Shown here: one piece after another, positions 38,643 to 47,716 of the stretch | Position numbering within the stretch: the first letter of the stretch is position 1 | Layout: each line of letters opens with the position of its first letter | Assembly: GCF_042654985.1 (NCBI RefSeq) | Contig: NZ_JBHSMT010000025.1 | Location: 48,940 to 112,939, forward strand | DNA: 64,000 bases | From: Paraherbaspirillum soli | Lineage (GTDB): Bacteria; Pseudomonadota; Gammaproteobacteria; Burkholderiales; Burkholderiaceae_D | Direction of reading: 5' to 3' | Notes under the pieces: generated by a model | Databases searched by the model: none | Told to the model about the DNA's origin: nothing | Seen by the model: only the letters and a program-made list of their open reading frames with translations | Translations under genes and position numbers: made by a program

Positions 38643-38703
38643 AATTGCGGGACAGAGTTTAAGAGCCGCCGTAGCGCGGCGAATTACTCTGTCCCCAACT
38701 GAC
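38643..38703. repeat. Family C palindrome (GGGACAGAGT), copy 2
   Basis: AATTGCGGGACAGAGTTTAA and TTACTCTGTCCCCAACTGAC face each other around GAGCCGCC. It is the inverse of the copy at 18649 with about five differences. It separates the YchJ-like gene from the acyl-CoA synthetase. Confidence 0.8.
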
Positions 38704-38776
38704 TAGATATAAGACGTACCAATTACAAAGAAAAGAATTGCGGAAAGCATCAACAGGGCTAATAGGAGACAACACT

Positions 38777-40471
38777 ATGACGCAATTGATTTCGAGCATC
38801 GACCGCGGCAGCCAGGACACGCCGCTGATCGAACAAACCATAGATCAGTTCTTCGACTCAATGGTGAACCAGGTGCCGGACAATGAAGCGCTGGTTTCGC
38901 GCCATCAAAACATACGGCTGAGCTATCGACAGCTGCAGCGCCAAGCGAAGCAACTCGCCAGCGCTTTTCTCAAATTAGGAATACAACGCGGCGACCGCAT
39001 CGGCATCTGGTCGCATAACAATGCCGAGTGGCTGTTGACCCAACTGGCGACCGCCTACACCGGCATCGTCCTGGTCAACATCAATCCAGCCTATCGTCTG
39101 AGCGAGCTCGAATACGCGCTCAATAAGGTCGGCTGCAAGGCCTTGATCGCGATGCCCAGTTACAAGAGCAGCGACTACCTGGAGATGATCCGCACGCTGG
39201 CGCCGGAGCTGCAACATTGCACGCCGGGCAGCTTGCAGGCGGCCCGCCTGCCGCAGCTGCAAGCGGTGATTCAGCTCGGTACGCAACCGGTGGCGGGCAT
39301 GCTGCGCTTCGACGATCTGATGGCGAGCGGCGACGCCGACGATGCGCAATTGACGCAACTGGCCGCAAGCTTGAGCGCCAACGATCCGATCAATATCCAG
39401 TTCACCAGCGGCACCACCGGCTTCCCGAAAGGGGCGACGCTGACCCATCGCAATATCCTCAACAACGGCTTTTTTATCGGCGAAGCGATGCGGCTGACGG
39501 CGCAGGACAAGCTGTGCATTCCGGTGCCGCTGTATCACTGCTTCGGCATGGTGCTCGGCAACCTGGCCTGCCTGACGCACGGCGCGACGATTGTTTATCC
39601 GAACGACGGTTTCGAGCCGCTCTCGATTTTGCAGGCGGTGCAGGAAGAACGTTGTACCGGCCTGCACGGCGTGCCGACCATGTTCATCGCCGAACTGGAC
39701 CATCCGCGCTTTGCAGAGTTCGACCTGTCGTCGCTGCGCACCGGCATCATGGCCGGCTCGCCGTGCCCGATCGAGGTGATGAAACGGGTGGTGCGCGATA
39801 TGCACCTGGAACAAATCACGATCGCCTACGGCATGACCGAAACCAGCCCGGTCAGTTGTCAGAGCATGACCGATACGCCGCTCGATAAACGCGTCTCGAC
39901 CGTGGGCCGGGTGCACCCGCATCTGCAAGTCAAAATCGTCGATGCCGACAGCGGCCAGATCGTGCCGATCGGCAGCACCGGCGAATTGTGCACGCACGGC
40001 TATTCAGTGATGCACGGTTACTGGGGCGACGAAGAAAAGACGCGTGAAGCGATCGACGCCGACGGCTGGATGCATACCGGCGACCTGGCGACGATGGATG
40101 GCGAAGGCTACGTCAACATCGTCGGCCGCATCAAGGATCTGGTGATCCGCGGCGGAGAAAACATTTATCCGCGCGAGATCGAAGAATTCCTGTACCGGCA
40201 CCCGGCGATCCAGGACGTGCAAGTGGTCGGCGTGCCCGACCCGAAATACGGCGAGGAATTGTGCGCGTGGATTATCTTGCGCCCCGGTCAGACGCTGAAC
40301 GACGAAGCGTTGCGCGAATTTTGCAAAGGCCAGATCGCCCATTACAAAGTGCCGCGCTACATCCGCTTTGTCGATGCGTTCCCGATGACGGTGACCGGCA
40401 AGATCCAGAAATTCAAGATCCGCGAAGCAATGCAAAAAGAATTGAAGTTATCCGATATTCATACCGCCTAA
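38777..40471 (+). CDS. AMP-binding acyl-CoA synthetase
   Basis: This 564-residue adenylate-forming enzyme activates a fatty or branched acid to its CoA ester. The AMP/ATP motif FTSGTTGFPKGATLTH, the YGMTETSPVS motif, the hinge GRIKDLVIRGGENIYP and the C-terminal lysine in MTVTGKIQKFKIRE are all present. It sits 51 bp before liuB, a frequent position in liu/acu clusters. There it is thought to activate medium-chain or branched acids, or acetoacetate. The ATG at 38777 follows a TAGGAGAC ribosome site. Confidence 0.9.
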   Translation: MTQLISSIDRGSQDTPLIEQTIDQFFDSMVNQVPDNEALVSRHQNIRLSYRQLQRQAKQLASAFLKLGIQRGDRIGIWSHNNAEWLLTQLATAYTGIVLVNINPAYRLSELEYALNKVGCKALIAMPSYKSSDYLEMIRTLAPELQHCTPGSLQAARLPQLQAVIQLGTQPVAGMLRFDDLMASGDADDAQLTQLAASLSANDPINIQFTSGTTGFPKGATLTHRNILNNGFFIGEAMRLTAQDKLCIPVPLYHCFGMVLGNLACLTHGATIVYPNDGFEPLSILQAVQEERCTGLHGVPTMFIAELDHPRFAEFDLSSLRTGIMAGSPCPIEVMKRVVRDMHLEQITIAYGMTETSPVSCQSMTDTPLDKRVSTVGRVHPHLQVKIVDADSGQIVPIGSTGELCTHGYSVMHGYWGDEEKTREAIDADGWMHTGDLATMDGEGYVNIVGRIKDLVIRGGENIYPREIEEFLYRHPAIQDVQVVGVPDPKYGEELCAWIILRPGQTLNDEALREFCKGQIAHYKVPRYIRFVDAFPMTVTGKIQKFKIREAMQKELKLSDIHTA

Positions 40472-40522
40472 GGGTTTCACTAAAACCACAAGCGACAAAA
40501 ACCAAACAAAAGGGACAAACAA

Positions 40523-42145
40523 ATGCCGCAACTGCACAGCAAACTCAATCCGCGTAGTGAAGAATTCCAGCAAAATGCCAGCGCACTCAATTTGCTGGTC
40601 GACGACCTGCGTCAAAAGGTGGCGCAGATCGCCGAAGGCGGCGGACCGGCGGCCAGCCACAAGCACGTCGCACGCGGCAAATTGCTGCCGCGCGACCGGG
40701 TCCAGCTGCTGCTCGATCCGGGCACGCCCTTCCTGGAATTTTCGCAACTGGCCGCCTATCGCGTCTACAAGGACAAGGACGGCAGCGATGCCGCGCCGGC
40801 GGCCGGTGTCATCACCGGCATCGGCCGCATCGCCGGCCAGGAATGCGTGATCGTCTGCAACGACGCCACCGTCAAGGGCGGCACCTACTATCCGCTGAGC
40901 GTCAAAAAACATTTGCGGGCGCAGGAAGTCGCCGAGCAAAACAATCTGCCCTGCATTTACCTGGTCGATAGCGGCGGCGCCAATCTGCCGAACCAGGATG
41001 AAGTGTTTCCCGACCGCGACCATTTCGGCCGCATCTTTTACAACCAGGCCAACCTGTCGGCCAAAGGCATTCCGCAAATCGCCGTGGTGATGGGTTCGTG
41101 CACCGCCGGCGGCGCCTATGTGCCGGCGATGAGCGACGAATCGATCATCGTCAAGAACCAGGGCACGATTTTCCTGGCCGGTCCGCCGCTGGTCAAAGCC
41201 GCCACCGGCGAAGTGGTCAGTGCCGAAGATCTGGGCGGCGGCGATGTCCACACCCGGCTCTCGGGCGTGGCCGATCACCTGGCGCAAAACGACCTGCATG
41301 CGCTGTCGCTGGCACGCACCATCGTCTCCAACCTGAACCGCAAAAAACCGGAAGGCCCGGTGCTGCGGCCGGTGGTCGAACCCAAATATCCGGCGCACGA
41401 GTTGTACGGCGTGATCCCGCTCGACACCCGCAAGCCGTTCGACGTCCGCGAAGTGATTGCGCGGATTGTCGACGGCAGCGAATTCGACGAATTCAAGGCG
41501 CGCTACGGCACCACGCTGATTTGCGGTTTTGCGCACATCTTCGGCATGCCGGTCGGCATCATCGCCAACAACGGCATCCTGTTTTCGGAAGCGGCGTTGA
41601 AGGGCACCCATTTCATCGAGTTGTGCTCGCAACGCAAAATCCCGCTGGTGTTCCTGCAAAACATCACCGGCTTCATGGTCGGCCGCAAATATGAAAACGA
41701 GGGCATCGCCCGCAACGGCGCCAAGATGGTGACCGCGGTCGCCACCACATCGGTGCCGAAACTGACGGTGATCATCGGCGGCAGTTTCGGCGCCGGCAAC
41801 TACGGCATGTGCGGCCGCGCCTACTCGCCGCGTTTCCTGTGGATGTGGCCGAACGCGCGGATTTCGGTGATGGGCGGCGAACAGGCAGCCGGCGTGCTGG
41901 CGACCGTCAAGCGCGACGGCATCGAAGCCAAGGGCGGCAGCTGGAGCGCCGAAGAGGAAGAAGCCTTCAAGGCCCCGATCCGCGATCAATATGAACATCA
42001 AGGCCACCCGTATTACGCCTCGGCCCGGCTGTGGGATGACGGCGTGATCGACCCGGCCGATACCCGGATGGTGCTGGGACTGGGCTTGAGCGCGGCGCTG
42101 AATGCGCCGATTGCCGACACCAAGTTCGGCGTGTTCAGAATGTAA
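40523..42145 (+). CDS. liuB: Methylcrotonyl-CoA carboxylase, carboxyltransferase (beta) subunit
   Basis: This 540-residue carboxyltransferase moves the carboxyl group from biotin to 3-methylcrotonyl-CoA. Both crotonase-like halves are visible, with YLVDSGGANLPNQDEVFPD and MGSCTAGGAYVPAMSDE in the first and IPLVFLQNITGFMVGRKYE and GGSFGAGNYGMCGRAYSPRF in the second. Its biotin-bearing alpha subunit (liuD) lies 6.6 kb downstream, beyond the inserted biotin genes. Confidence 0.95.
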   Translation: MPQLHSKLNPRSEEFQQNASALNLLVDDLRQKVAQIAEGGGPAASHKHVARGKLLPRDRVQLLLDPGTPFLEFSQLAAYRVYKDKDGSDAAPAAGVITGIGRIAGQECVIVCNDATVKGGTYYPLSVKKHLRAQEVAEQNNLPCIYLVDSGGANLPNQDEVFPDRDHFGRIFYNQANLSAKGIPQIAVVMGSCTAGGAYVPAMSDESIIVKNQGTIFLAGPPLVKAATGEVVSAEDLGGGDVHTRLSGVADHLAQNDLHALSLARTIVSNLNRKKPEGPVLRPVVEPKYPAHELYGVIPLDTRKPFDVREVIARIVDGSEFDEFKARYGTTLICGFAHIFGMPVGIIANNGILFSEAALKGTHFIELCSQRKIPLVFLQNITGFMVGRKYENEGIARNGAKMVTAVATTSVPKLTVIIGGSFGAGNYGMCGRAYSPRFLWMWPNARISVMGGEQAAGVLATVKRDGIEAKGGSWSAEEEEAFKAPIRDQYEHQGHPYYASARLWDDGVIDPADTRMVLGLGLSAALNAPIADTKFGVFRM

Positions 42146-42164
42146 TTCAAAGGAAAAACCGAAC

Positions 42165-42950
42165 ATGAGCTACCAAACACTATTGCTGGAGCGCCAGGGC
42201 GCCATCGCCACCGTGACGTTGAATCGTCCCGAAGTGCGCAACGCCTTCAATGAAACCACGATTGCCGAACTGAACCGGGCTTTCACCGAACTGGGCGCGG
42301 CACAGGATGTGCGGGCGATCGTGCTGGCCGCCAACGGCGCGGCATTTTGCGCCGGCGGCGACCTCAACTGGATGCAGGCGATGGCCGACTACACGCCTGA
42401 GCAAAACCGCGCCGACGCCGCGCAGCTGGCGGCCATGCTGAACGCCATTTATCAATGCCCGAAACCGGTAATCGCCAAAGTGCAGGGCGATTGCTACGCC
42501 GGCGGCATCGGACTGGTGGCCGCCTGCGATATCGTGGTCGCGGTCGATAGCGCCAATTTCTGCCTGTCGGAAGTAAAGATCGGCCTGATCCCGGCCACCA
42601 TTTCGCCGTATGTGATCAAGGCCATCGGCGAGTCGGCGGCGCGGCGCTACTTCATTACCGCCGAACGCTTTTCCGCACAAGAGGCGCAGCGCATCGGGCT
42701 GGTAAATGAAATGGTCGCCGCCGATACCCTGGACGCCAGCGTCAACGCCTTGCTGAAGTCCTTGCTGGCAGCCAGTCCGAACGCCGTGAGCCAGGCCAAG
42801 CAACTGGTGCGCGAAGTCGCCGGCCAGCCGCTGACGGCCGAGCTGATTGCCGAAACGGTGGAAGGCATCGCCCAAATCCGCGCCTCGGCGGAAGGACGGG
42901 AAGGGGTGCGGGCGTTCCTGGAAAAGCGCAAACCGTCCTGGTTGGCGTAA
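42165..42950 (+). CDS. liuC: Methylglutaconyl-CoA hydratase (enoyl-CoA hydratase family)
   Basis: This 261-residue crotonase-fold enzyme would hydrate 3-methylglutaconyl-CoA to HMG-CoA, the step after the carboxylase. The oxyanion-hole segments ANGAAFCAGGDLNWMQAM and GDCYAGGIGLVAACDIVVA are visible, and SEVKIGLIPATISPYV is typical of LiuC. The ATG at 42165 follows an AAAGGAAAAA ribosome site, 19 bp after the liuB stop. The substrate is inferred from its place in the cluster. Confidence 0.92.
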   Translation: MSYQTLLLERQGAIATVTLNRPEVRNAFNETTIAELNRAFTELGAAQDVRAIVLAANGAAFCAGGDLNWMQAMADYTPEQNRADAAQLAAMLNAIYQCPKPVIAKVQGDCYAGGIGLVAACDIVVAVDSANFCLSEVKIGLIPATISPYVIKAIGESAARRYFITAERFSAQEAQRIGLVNEMVAADTLDASVNALLKSLLAASPNAVSQAKQLVREVAGQPLTAELIAETVEGIAQIRASAEGREGVRAFLEKRKPSWLA

Positions 42951-43012
42951 CAACAGCGCCCGATCACATACAATCCTGCTCTTTCCGTCTTTTTGGACTG
43001 CTTCATAGACAA

Positions 43013-44263
43013 ATGATTAACGATGCATTCATGCAAGATCCGTATCCGGCTTACCACGCATTGCGTGCTGCCGGAGCCCTGCATTGGAGCCCGGAATTCT
43101 GCGGCGGCGCCTGGCTGCTGACCGGCCACGCCGATGTCGCCAGCGTGCTGCGCGATCCGCGCTTCACGGTGCGGCGCGCCGGCGGCTGGGCCAACAGCAG
43201 CGGCCCCGAAGCGCTGACCGAGCTGCGCGAATTCAAGCGGATTTTTTCGCGCTCGCTGCTGTTCGTCGATGGCGCCCAGCACACTCGTTTGCGGCAAGTG
43301 ATGAATGCCGGTTTCAAACCGGCCGCGCTGCAGGCGCTGGCACCGCGCATCCAGACCATCGTCGACAGCTTGCTGGATAACATTGTGGCCAAGGATGCGC
43401 CGGCGCAGTTTGACTTTATGGAAGACTTCGCCCGTCCGCTGCCGGCGCTGGTGATTGCTTCGATGCTGGGCATCGCTGCCGCCGACCGCACCGATTTTGT
43501 CGCCTGGTCGGACGACATCGCCGCCTTTATCGGCAGCCCGACGCCGACGCTGGAAATCGCCCGGCGCGCCCAAACCAGCCTGATCGCGATGAACGAGTAT
43601 TTCCGCGAACTGCTGCCGCAACGCCGCCAGCAGCCAGGCGACGACCTGGTCAGCCAGTTATTGGCGGCCGAAGCCGCCGGCGGCATCATCACCACCAAGG
43701 AATTGCTGGCGCAATGCTGCACGCTGCTGTTCGCCGGCCATGAAACCACCCGCAACCTGCTGGGCAACGGCACCCTGGCATTGCTGCAACATCCGCAGCA
43801 ATGGCAAGCCTTGCAACAGACGCCTTCTTTGCTGCCGTCGGCGTTGAAGGAGTTGCTGCGTTTCGACAGCCCGGTGCAGTACACCGGCCGCCGCCTGAAG
43901 GTGGATGTCGAGATGCACGGCCAGCTGATGAAAAAAGGCGATCTGGTGATTCCGTTGATCGGCGCCGCCAACCGCGATCCGGCCAAATTCAGCGCCCCCG
44001 ACCAGCTCGACATCACGCGCAACGAAGGCGCGCATCTGTCGTTCGGCTACGGCCCGCATGTGTGCATCGGCGCCACGCTGACTTATATGGAAGCGGAGAT
44101 CGCGATGCGCAGCGTGATGCAGCGTTTGCCGCAATTGCAATTGGTCAGCGACACCCAAGCCTGGGGCCAGAACGCGGTGTACCGCAGCCTGCAGCAATTG
44201 CCGTTGCGCTTTGCGCACCCGGCCAGCGCGGCCAAGACGCCGGAGGACGCGCTATATGCCTGA
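43013..44263 (+). CDS. Cytochrome P450, BioI-like candidate
   Basis: This 416-residue soluble bacterial P450 shows the I-helix oxygen motif LFAGHETTRN, the ExxR motif as KELLR and the haem-cysteine loop FGYGPHVCIG. It overlaps bioF by 8 bp, which ties its translation to biotin synthesis. In Bacillus the P450 BioI cleaves acyl-ACP chains to pimeloyl-ACP, the precursor used by BioF. The same role is inferred here because no bioC or bioH is in the window. Sequence alone does not prove that chemistry. ETTR and the haem loop look intact. Confidence 0.88.
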   Translation: MINDAFMQDPYPAYHALRAAGALHWSPEFCGGAWLLTGHADVASVLRDPRFTVRRAGGWANSSGPEALTELREFKRIFSRSLLFVDGAQHTRLRQVMNAGFKPAALQALAPRIQTIVDSLLDNIVAKDAPAQFDFMEDFARPLPALVIASMLGIAAADRTDFVAWSDDIAAFIGSPTPTLEIARRAQTSLIAMNEYFRELLPQRRQQPGDDLVSQLLAAEAAGGIITTKELLAQCCTLLFAGHETTRNLLGNGTLALLQHPQQWQALQQTPSLLPSALKELLRFDSPVQYTGRRLKVDVEMHGQLMKKGDLVIPLIGAANRDPAKFSAPDQLDITRNEGAHLSFGYGPHVCIGATLTYMEAEIAMRSVMQRLPQLQLVSDTQAWGQNAVYRSLQQLPLRFAHPASAAKTPEDALYA

Positions 44264-45425
44264 CCTGATCGACGACATCCGCGCCCAACTGGCAACGTTG
44301 CAGGAGCAACGCCTGCTGCGCCAGCGGCGCACCGTCGACGGCCCGCAAGGCCCGCTGCTGAAGCTCGACGGCAAGCAATACCTGGCATTTTGCAGCAACG
44401 ATTACCTGGGCCTGGCGAATCACCCGGCGCTGATCGCCGCCGCTCATGCCGCGCTCGACACCTATGGCGTCGGCGCCAGCGCCTCGGCATTGATCAGCGG
44501 CCACAGCAGCGCGGTCGAGGAGCTGGAAACCGAGTTGGCCGCATTCGTCGGCATGCCGCGCGCCTTGCATTTTTCCACCGGCTACATGGCCAATATGGGC
44601 ATCATCCCGGCGCTGGTAGGCGCCGGCGACACGGTGTTTTCGGATCGCTTGAATCATGCTTGCCTGATCGACGGGGCGCGGCTGTCGGGCGCGGAATTCC
44701 GCATCTATCCGCACAACGACGTGGCCCGGCTGGAACAGCTGCTGGCCAAAAATACCAGCCCGCGCAAACTGATCGCGACCGACGGCGTGTTCAGCATGGA
44801 CGGCGACATCGCGCCGCTGCCGCAATTGCTGGCCTTGTGCGAGAAATACGACGCCTGGCTGCTGGTCGACGATGCCCACGGCTTCGGCGTGCTGGGGCCG
44901 CAGGGACGCGGCAGCCTGGCGCATTTCGGTCTGTCCTCGCCGCGGATTTTATATATGGGAACCTTGGGCAAGGCGGCCGGCGTGTACGGCGCTTTTGTCG
45001 CCGGCGACGCCACGCTGATCGAGTGGTTGCTGCAAACCGCGCGCAGCTACATCTTCACCACCGCCAGCCCGCCGTTGCTGGCCGGCGCCTTGCTGGCCAC
45101 GCTCAAACTGTTGCAAACCGAAGACTGGCGGCAGCAGCATCTGCGCCAGTTGATCGCACGCCTGCGCGCCGGGCTGGCAAACTTGCCATGGCGCTTGCTG
45201 CCGTCGGAGACGCCGGTGCAGGCGCTGGTGGTCGAAGACAACCAGCTGGCGCTGACGCTGATGGAAGGCTTGCGCGCGCGCGGCATCTGGGTGCCGGCGA
45301 TCCGGCCGCCCACCGTACCAAAGGGAACTGCCCGTTTGCGCATCTCGCTGTCGGCGGCGCACAGTGCAGAACAGATAGATCAATTGATCAACGCCTTGCA
45401 GGAACTTAGTGTCCTGAATTACTAA
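44256..45425 (+). CDS. bioF: 8-amino-7-oxononanoate synthase
   Basis: BioF joins pimeloyl-ACP or -CoA to alanine, the first step of biotin ring assembly. The 389-residue PLP enzyme has FCSNDYLGLANHP, GVGASASALISGHSS, LLVDDAHGFGVLGPQGRG and the PLP-lysine region YMGTLGKAAGVYGAF. The ATG at 44256 with the ribosome site CGGAGGA overlaps the P450 stop. The last five codons and the stop lie inside the left arm of an inserted palindromic element, so the C terminus may have been altered by insertion. Confidence 0.95.
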   Translation: MPDLIDDIRAQLATLQEQRLLRQRRTVDGPQGPLLKLDGKQYLAFCSNDYLGLANHPALIAAAHAALDTYGVGASASALISGHSSAVEELETELAAFVGMPRALHFSTGYMANMGIIPALVGAGDTVFSDRLNHACLIDGARLSGAEFRIYPHNDVARLEQLLAKNTSPRKLIATDGVFSMDGDIAPLPQLLALCEKYDAWLLVDDAHGFGVLGPQGRGSLAHFGLSSPRILYMGTLGKAAGVYGAFVAGDATLIEWLLQTARSYIFTTASPPLLAGALLATLKLLQTEDWRQQHLRQLIARLRAGLANLPWRLLPSETPVQALVVEDNQLALTLMEGLRARGIWVPAIRPPTVPKGTARLRISLSAAHSAEQIDQLINALQELSVLNY

Positions 45426-45566
45426 TTCGTTGAATAAATATGTCGACAATCACCCCAATACTGCGTCACAAATACGCGCAAGGCTCCAGCCTTGCTGTGT
45501 TTTGTTCCTTGCCTTGTGGCGATTTCGCCATATTTAATTCTTCAACGAATTAATAACTCAGGACAC
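45410..45566. mobile_element. MITE-like element between bioF and bioA
   Basis: Inverted termini of about 34 and 38 bp both begin GTGTCCTGA and share TAATTCGTTGAA and TAAATATG. They enclose about 85 bp that include a small hairpin (GCAAGGCTCCAGCCTTGC). There is no transposase. The left arm supplies the end of bioF and its stop; the right arm supplies the weak AGGA before bioA. Confidence 0.75.
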
Positions 45567-45571
45567 TACCA

Positions 45572-46969
45572 ATGAAAACAAATAAGACGGCAACATCGGA
45601 CTGGCAATCGGACATGGTCAAACGCAGCCTGCACAGCGTCTGGCACCCATGCACCCAAATGCAACAACATGAAACGGTACCGCTGGTGGCGGTCAGTCAC
45701 GGCCGCGGCGCCTGGCTCTATGACGCCGACGGCAAGCGCTATCTGGATGCGATCAGCTCCTGGTGGGTCAATCTGTTCGGCCATGCCAATCCGCGCATCA
45801 ACGCCGCGCTGAAGGACCAGCTGGACCGGCTCGAACACGCGATGCTGGCCGGCTTCACGCACGAGCCGGTGGTACAGCTGTCGGAACAGCTGGCGGCCCG
45901 TACCGGCAACGTGCTGGGACATTGCTTCTATGCGTCGGACGGCGCCTCGGCGGTCGAAATCGCACTGAAGATGAGCTTCCATGCATGGCGCAATGCCGGC
46001 TATGGCGACAAGCAGGAATTCGTTTGCCTGAAAGGCAGCTACCACGGCGAGACCCTGGGCGCGCTGGCGGTCACCGATGTCGCCTTGTTCCGCGACGCCT
46101 ACGGCCCGTTGCTGCGGCAAGCGCACGTGGTGGCCGCGCCCGATGCGCGCGGCGCACGCGATGGCGAGAGCGCGGCCGATGTCGCCCACCGCGCCGCCGC
46201 CTCGCTGGAAAAACTGCTGCAGCAGCGCGCCAGCCATATCGCCGCCGTCATCATCGAGCCGCTGGTGCAATGCGCGACCGGGATGGCGATGCATGATCCG
46301 CTGTATCTGAGCGAAGTGCGGGCCTTGTGCGACCGCTATAAAGTGCATCTGATATTCGATGAAATCGCAGTCGGCTGCGGCCGCACCGGCACCTTCTTCG
46401 CGTCCGAGCAAGCTACAGAAAAAGGCACGGAAGAGGGCGCCACAGCCCAGCCGATATGGCCCGATTTCCTGTGCTTGTCGAAGGGCATCAGCGGCGGCTA
46501 CCTGCCGTTGTCGCTGGTGATGACGCGCGACAGCATTTACCAGGCGTTCTACGACCACGATGTGCGCCGCGGCTTTTTGCACTCGCATTCCTACACCGGC
46601 AATCCGCTGGCGTGCCGCGCTGCGTTGGCGACGCTGGCGATTTTCGACGAGGACGATGTGCTCAACGCCAACCGGGTGCGGGCGCAACGCATGACAGCAG
46701 CGCTGGCGCCGCTGGCGCAACATCCGAAGGTGCGCCACTTCCGCCAGCGCGGCATGATCTGGGCGTTCGATGCGGCGATCGACAACAGCGCCGCCGCGGC
46801 CAAATTTTCACAGCGTTTTTTCAGCAGCGCGCTGGAACACGAATTGTTGCTGCGGCCGATCGGCAAGACGGTTTACCTGATGCCGCCGTTCATCCTCGAC
46901 GACGAAGAAATAGACTTGCTGGCCGCGCGCACCGCCGCTGTGTTTGAAAGCGTGATCGCGCATGACTGA
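45572..46969 (+). CDS. bioA: Adenosylmethionine-8-amino-7-oxononanoate aminotransferase
   Basis: BioA transfers an amino group from S-adenosylmethionine to KAPA, giving DAPA. The 465-residue class III aminotransferase has SVWHPCTQM near the start, FYASDGASAVEIALKMSFH, IFDEIAVGCGRTGTFFASE and the PLP-lysine segment LCLSKGISGGYLPLSLV. The only visible ribosome site is AGGA inside the preceding MITE arm. The 3' end overlaps bioD by 8 bp. Confidence 0.95.
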   Translation: MKTNKTATSDWQSDMVKRSLHSVWHPCTQMQQHETVPLVAVSHGRGAWLYDADGKRYLDAISSWWVNLFGHANPRINAALKDQLDRLEHAMLAGFTHEPVVQLSEQLAARTGNVLGHCFYASDGASAVEIALKMSFHAWRNAGYGDKQEFVCLKGSYHGETLGALAVTDVALFRDAYGPLLRQAHVVAAPDARGARDGESAADVAHRAAASLEKLLQQRASHIAAVIIEPLVQCATGMAMHDPLYLSEVRALCDRYKVHLIFDEIAVGCGRTGTFFASEQATEKGTEEGATAQPIWPDFLCLSKGISGGYLPLSLVMTRDSIYQAFYDHDVRRGFLHSHSYTGNPLACRAALATLAIFDEDDVLNANRVRAQRMTAALAPLAQHPKVRHFRQRGMIWAFDAAIDNSAAAAKFSQRFFSSALEHELLLRPIGKTVYLMPPFILDDEEIDLLAARTAAVFESVIAHD

Positions 46970-47684
46970 AATGCCTAACTTGCCCAAGACCGCCTACTTC
47001 GTGGCCGGCACCGATACCGAAATCGGCAAGACGCTGGTCGCCAGCGCCTTGCTGCATGCATTGACCCGTACCGGTCTCAGCACGGCCGGCATGAAGCCGG
47101 TGGCGGCCGGCGCCGAACTGCGCGACGGCGTCTGGCATAACGAAGATGCCGATGCGCTGGCGGCGCAAGCCAGCATCCTGCTGCCGCCGGCGTTGGCGAC
47201 GCCGTTCCTGCTGCAACAACCGACCGCGCCGCATATCGCGGCAGCGCAAGAGGGCCGGCCGATCGTGTTGTCGTACATCCTCGATTGCTACCGGCAAATC
47301 GCTGCCGTCGCCGAAGCTGTGGTGGTCGAAGGTGTTGGCGGTTTCCGCGTGCCGCTGAACGACCATCACGATACCGCCGATCTGGCACAGCAACTCGGCC
47401 TGCCGGTGCTGCTGGTGGTCGGCTTGCGGCTCGGCTGCATCAGCCACGCGCTGCTGACGGTGGAGGCGATCGCCGCCCGCGGCTTGCACTTGGCCGGCTG
47501 GGTCGCCAACACGGTCGATCCCACCATGCTCAATGCCGACGCCACGTTGGAAGCGCTGAGCAGCCGCATAGCCGCGCCGTTGTTGGGGCGCGTTCCGCGC
47601 CTGGCGCATAGCACGGCGGCTGCGGCTGCCGCCCACCTCGATTTCTCGCGATTGCCGGGCTGGCCTGCCGGCAATCGTTCTTAA
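46962..47684 (+). CDS. bioD: Dethiobiotin synthetase
   Basis: BioD carboxylates DAPA with CO2 and ATP to close the ureido ring. The 240-residue P-loop protein has the diagnostic GTDTEIGKT near the N terminus, MKPVAAGAE and VVVEGVGGFRVPLND. It overlaps bioA and precedes bioB by 32 bp. Length and motifs are normal. Confidence 0.95.
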   Translation: MTEMPNLPKTAYFVAGTDTEIGKTLVASALLHALTRTGLSTAGMKPVAAGAELRDGVWHNEDADALAAQASILLPPALATPFLLQQPTAPHIAAAQEGRPIVLSYILDCYRQIAAVAEAVVVEGVGGFRVPLNDHHDTADLAQQLGLPVLLVVGLRLGCISHALLTVEAIAARGLHLAGWVANTVDPTMLNADATLEALSSRIAAPLLGRVPRLAHSTAAAAAAHLDFSRLPGWPAGNRS

Positions 47685-47716
47685 CCTTATTCCCTCAACA
47701 CAAAGGAAGTTTGAAT

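Noticed and set aside
40448..42166. A 572-codon open frame on the minus strand across liuB
   Set aside because: It is an antisense shadow of a well-recognised carboxyltransferase gene, with Arg/His/Ala-rich composition and no ribosome site.
42951..43012. A BirA, BioR or BioQ operator before the P450-bio operon
   Set aside because: No palindrome resembling the known BirA or BioR sites was found in the gap or around bioA and bioB.
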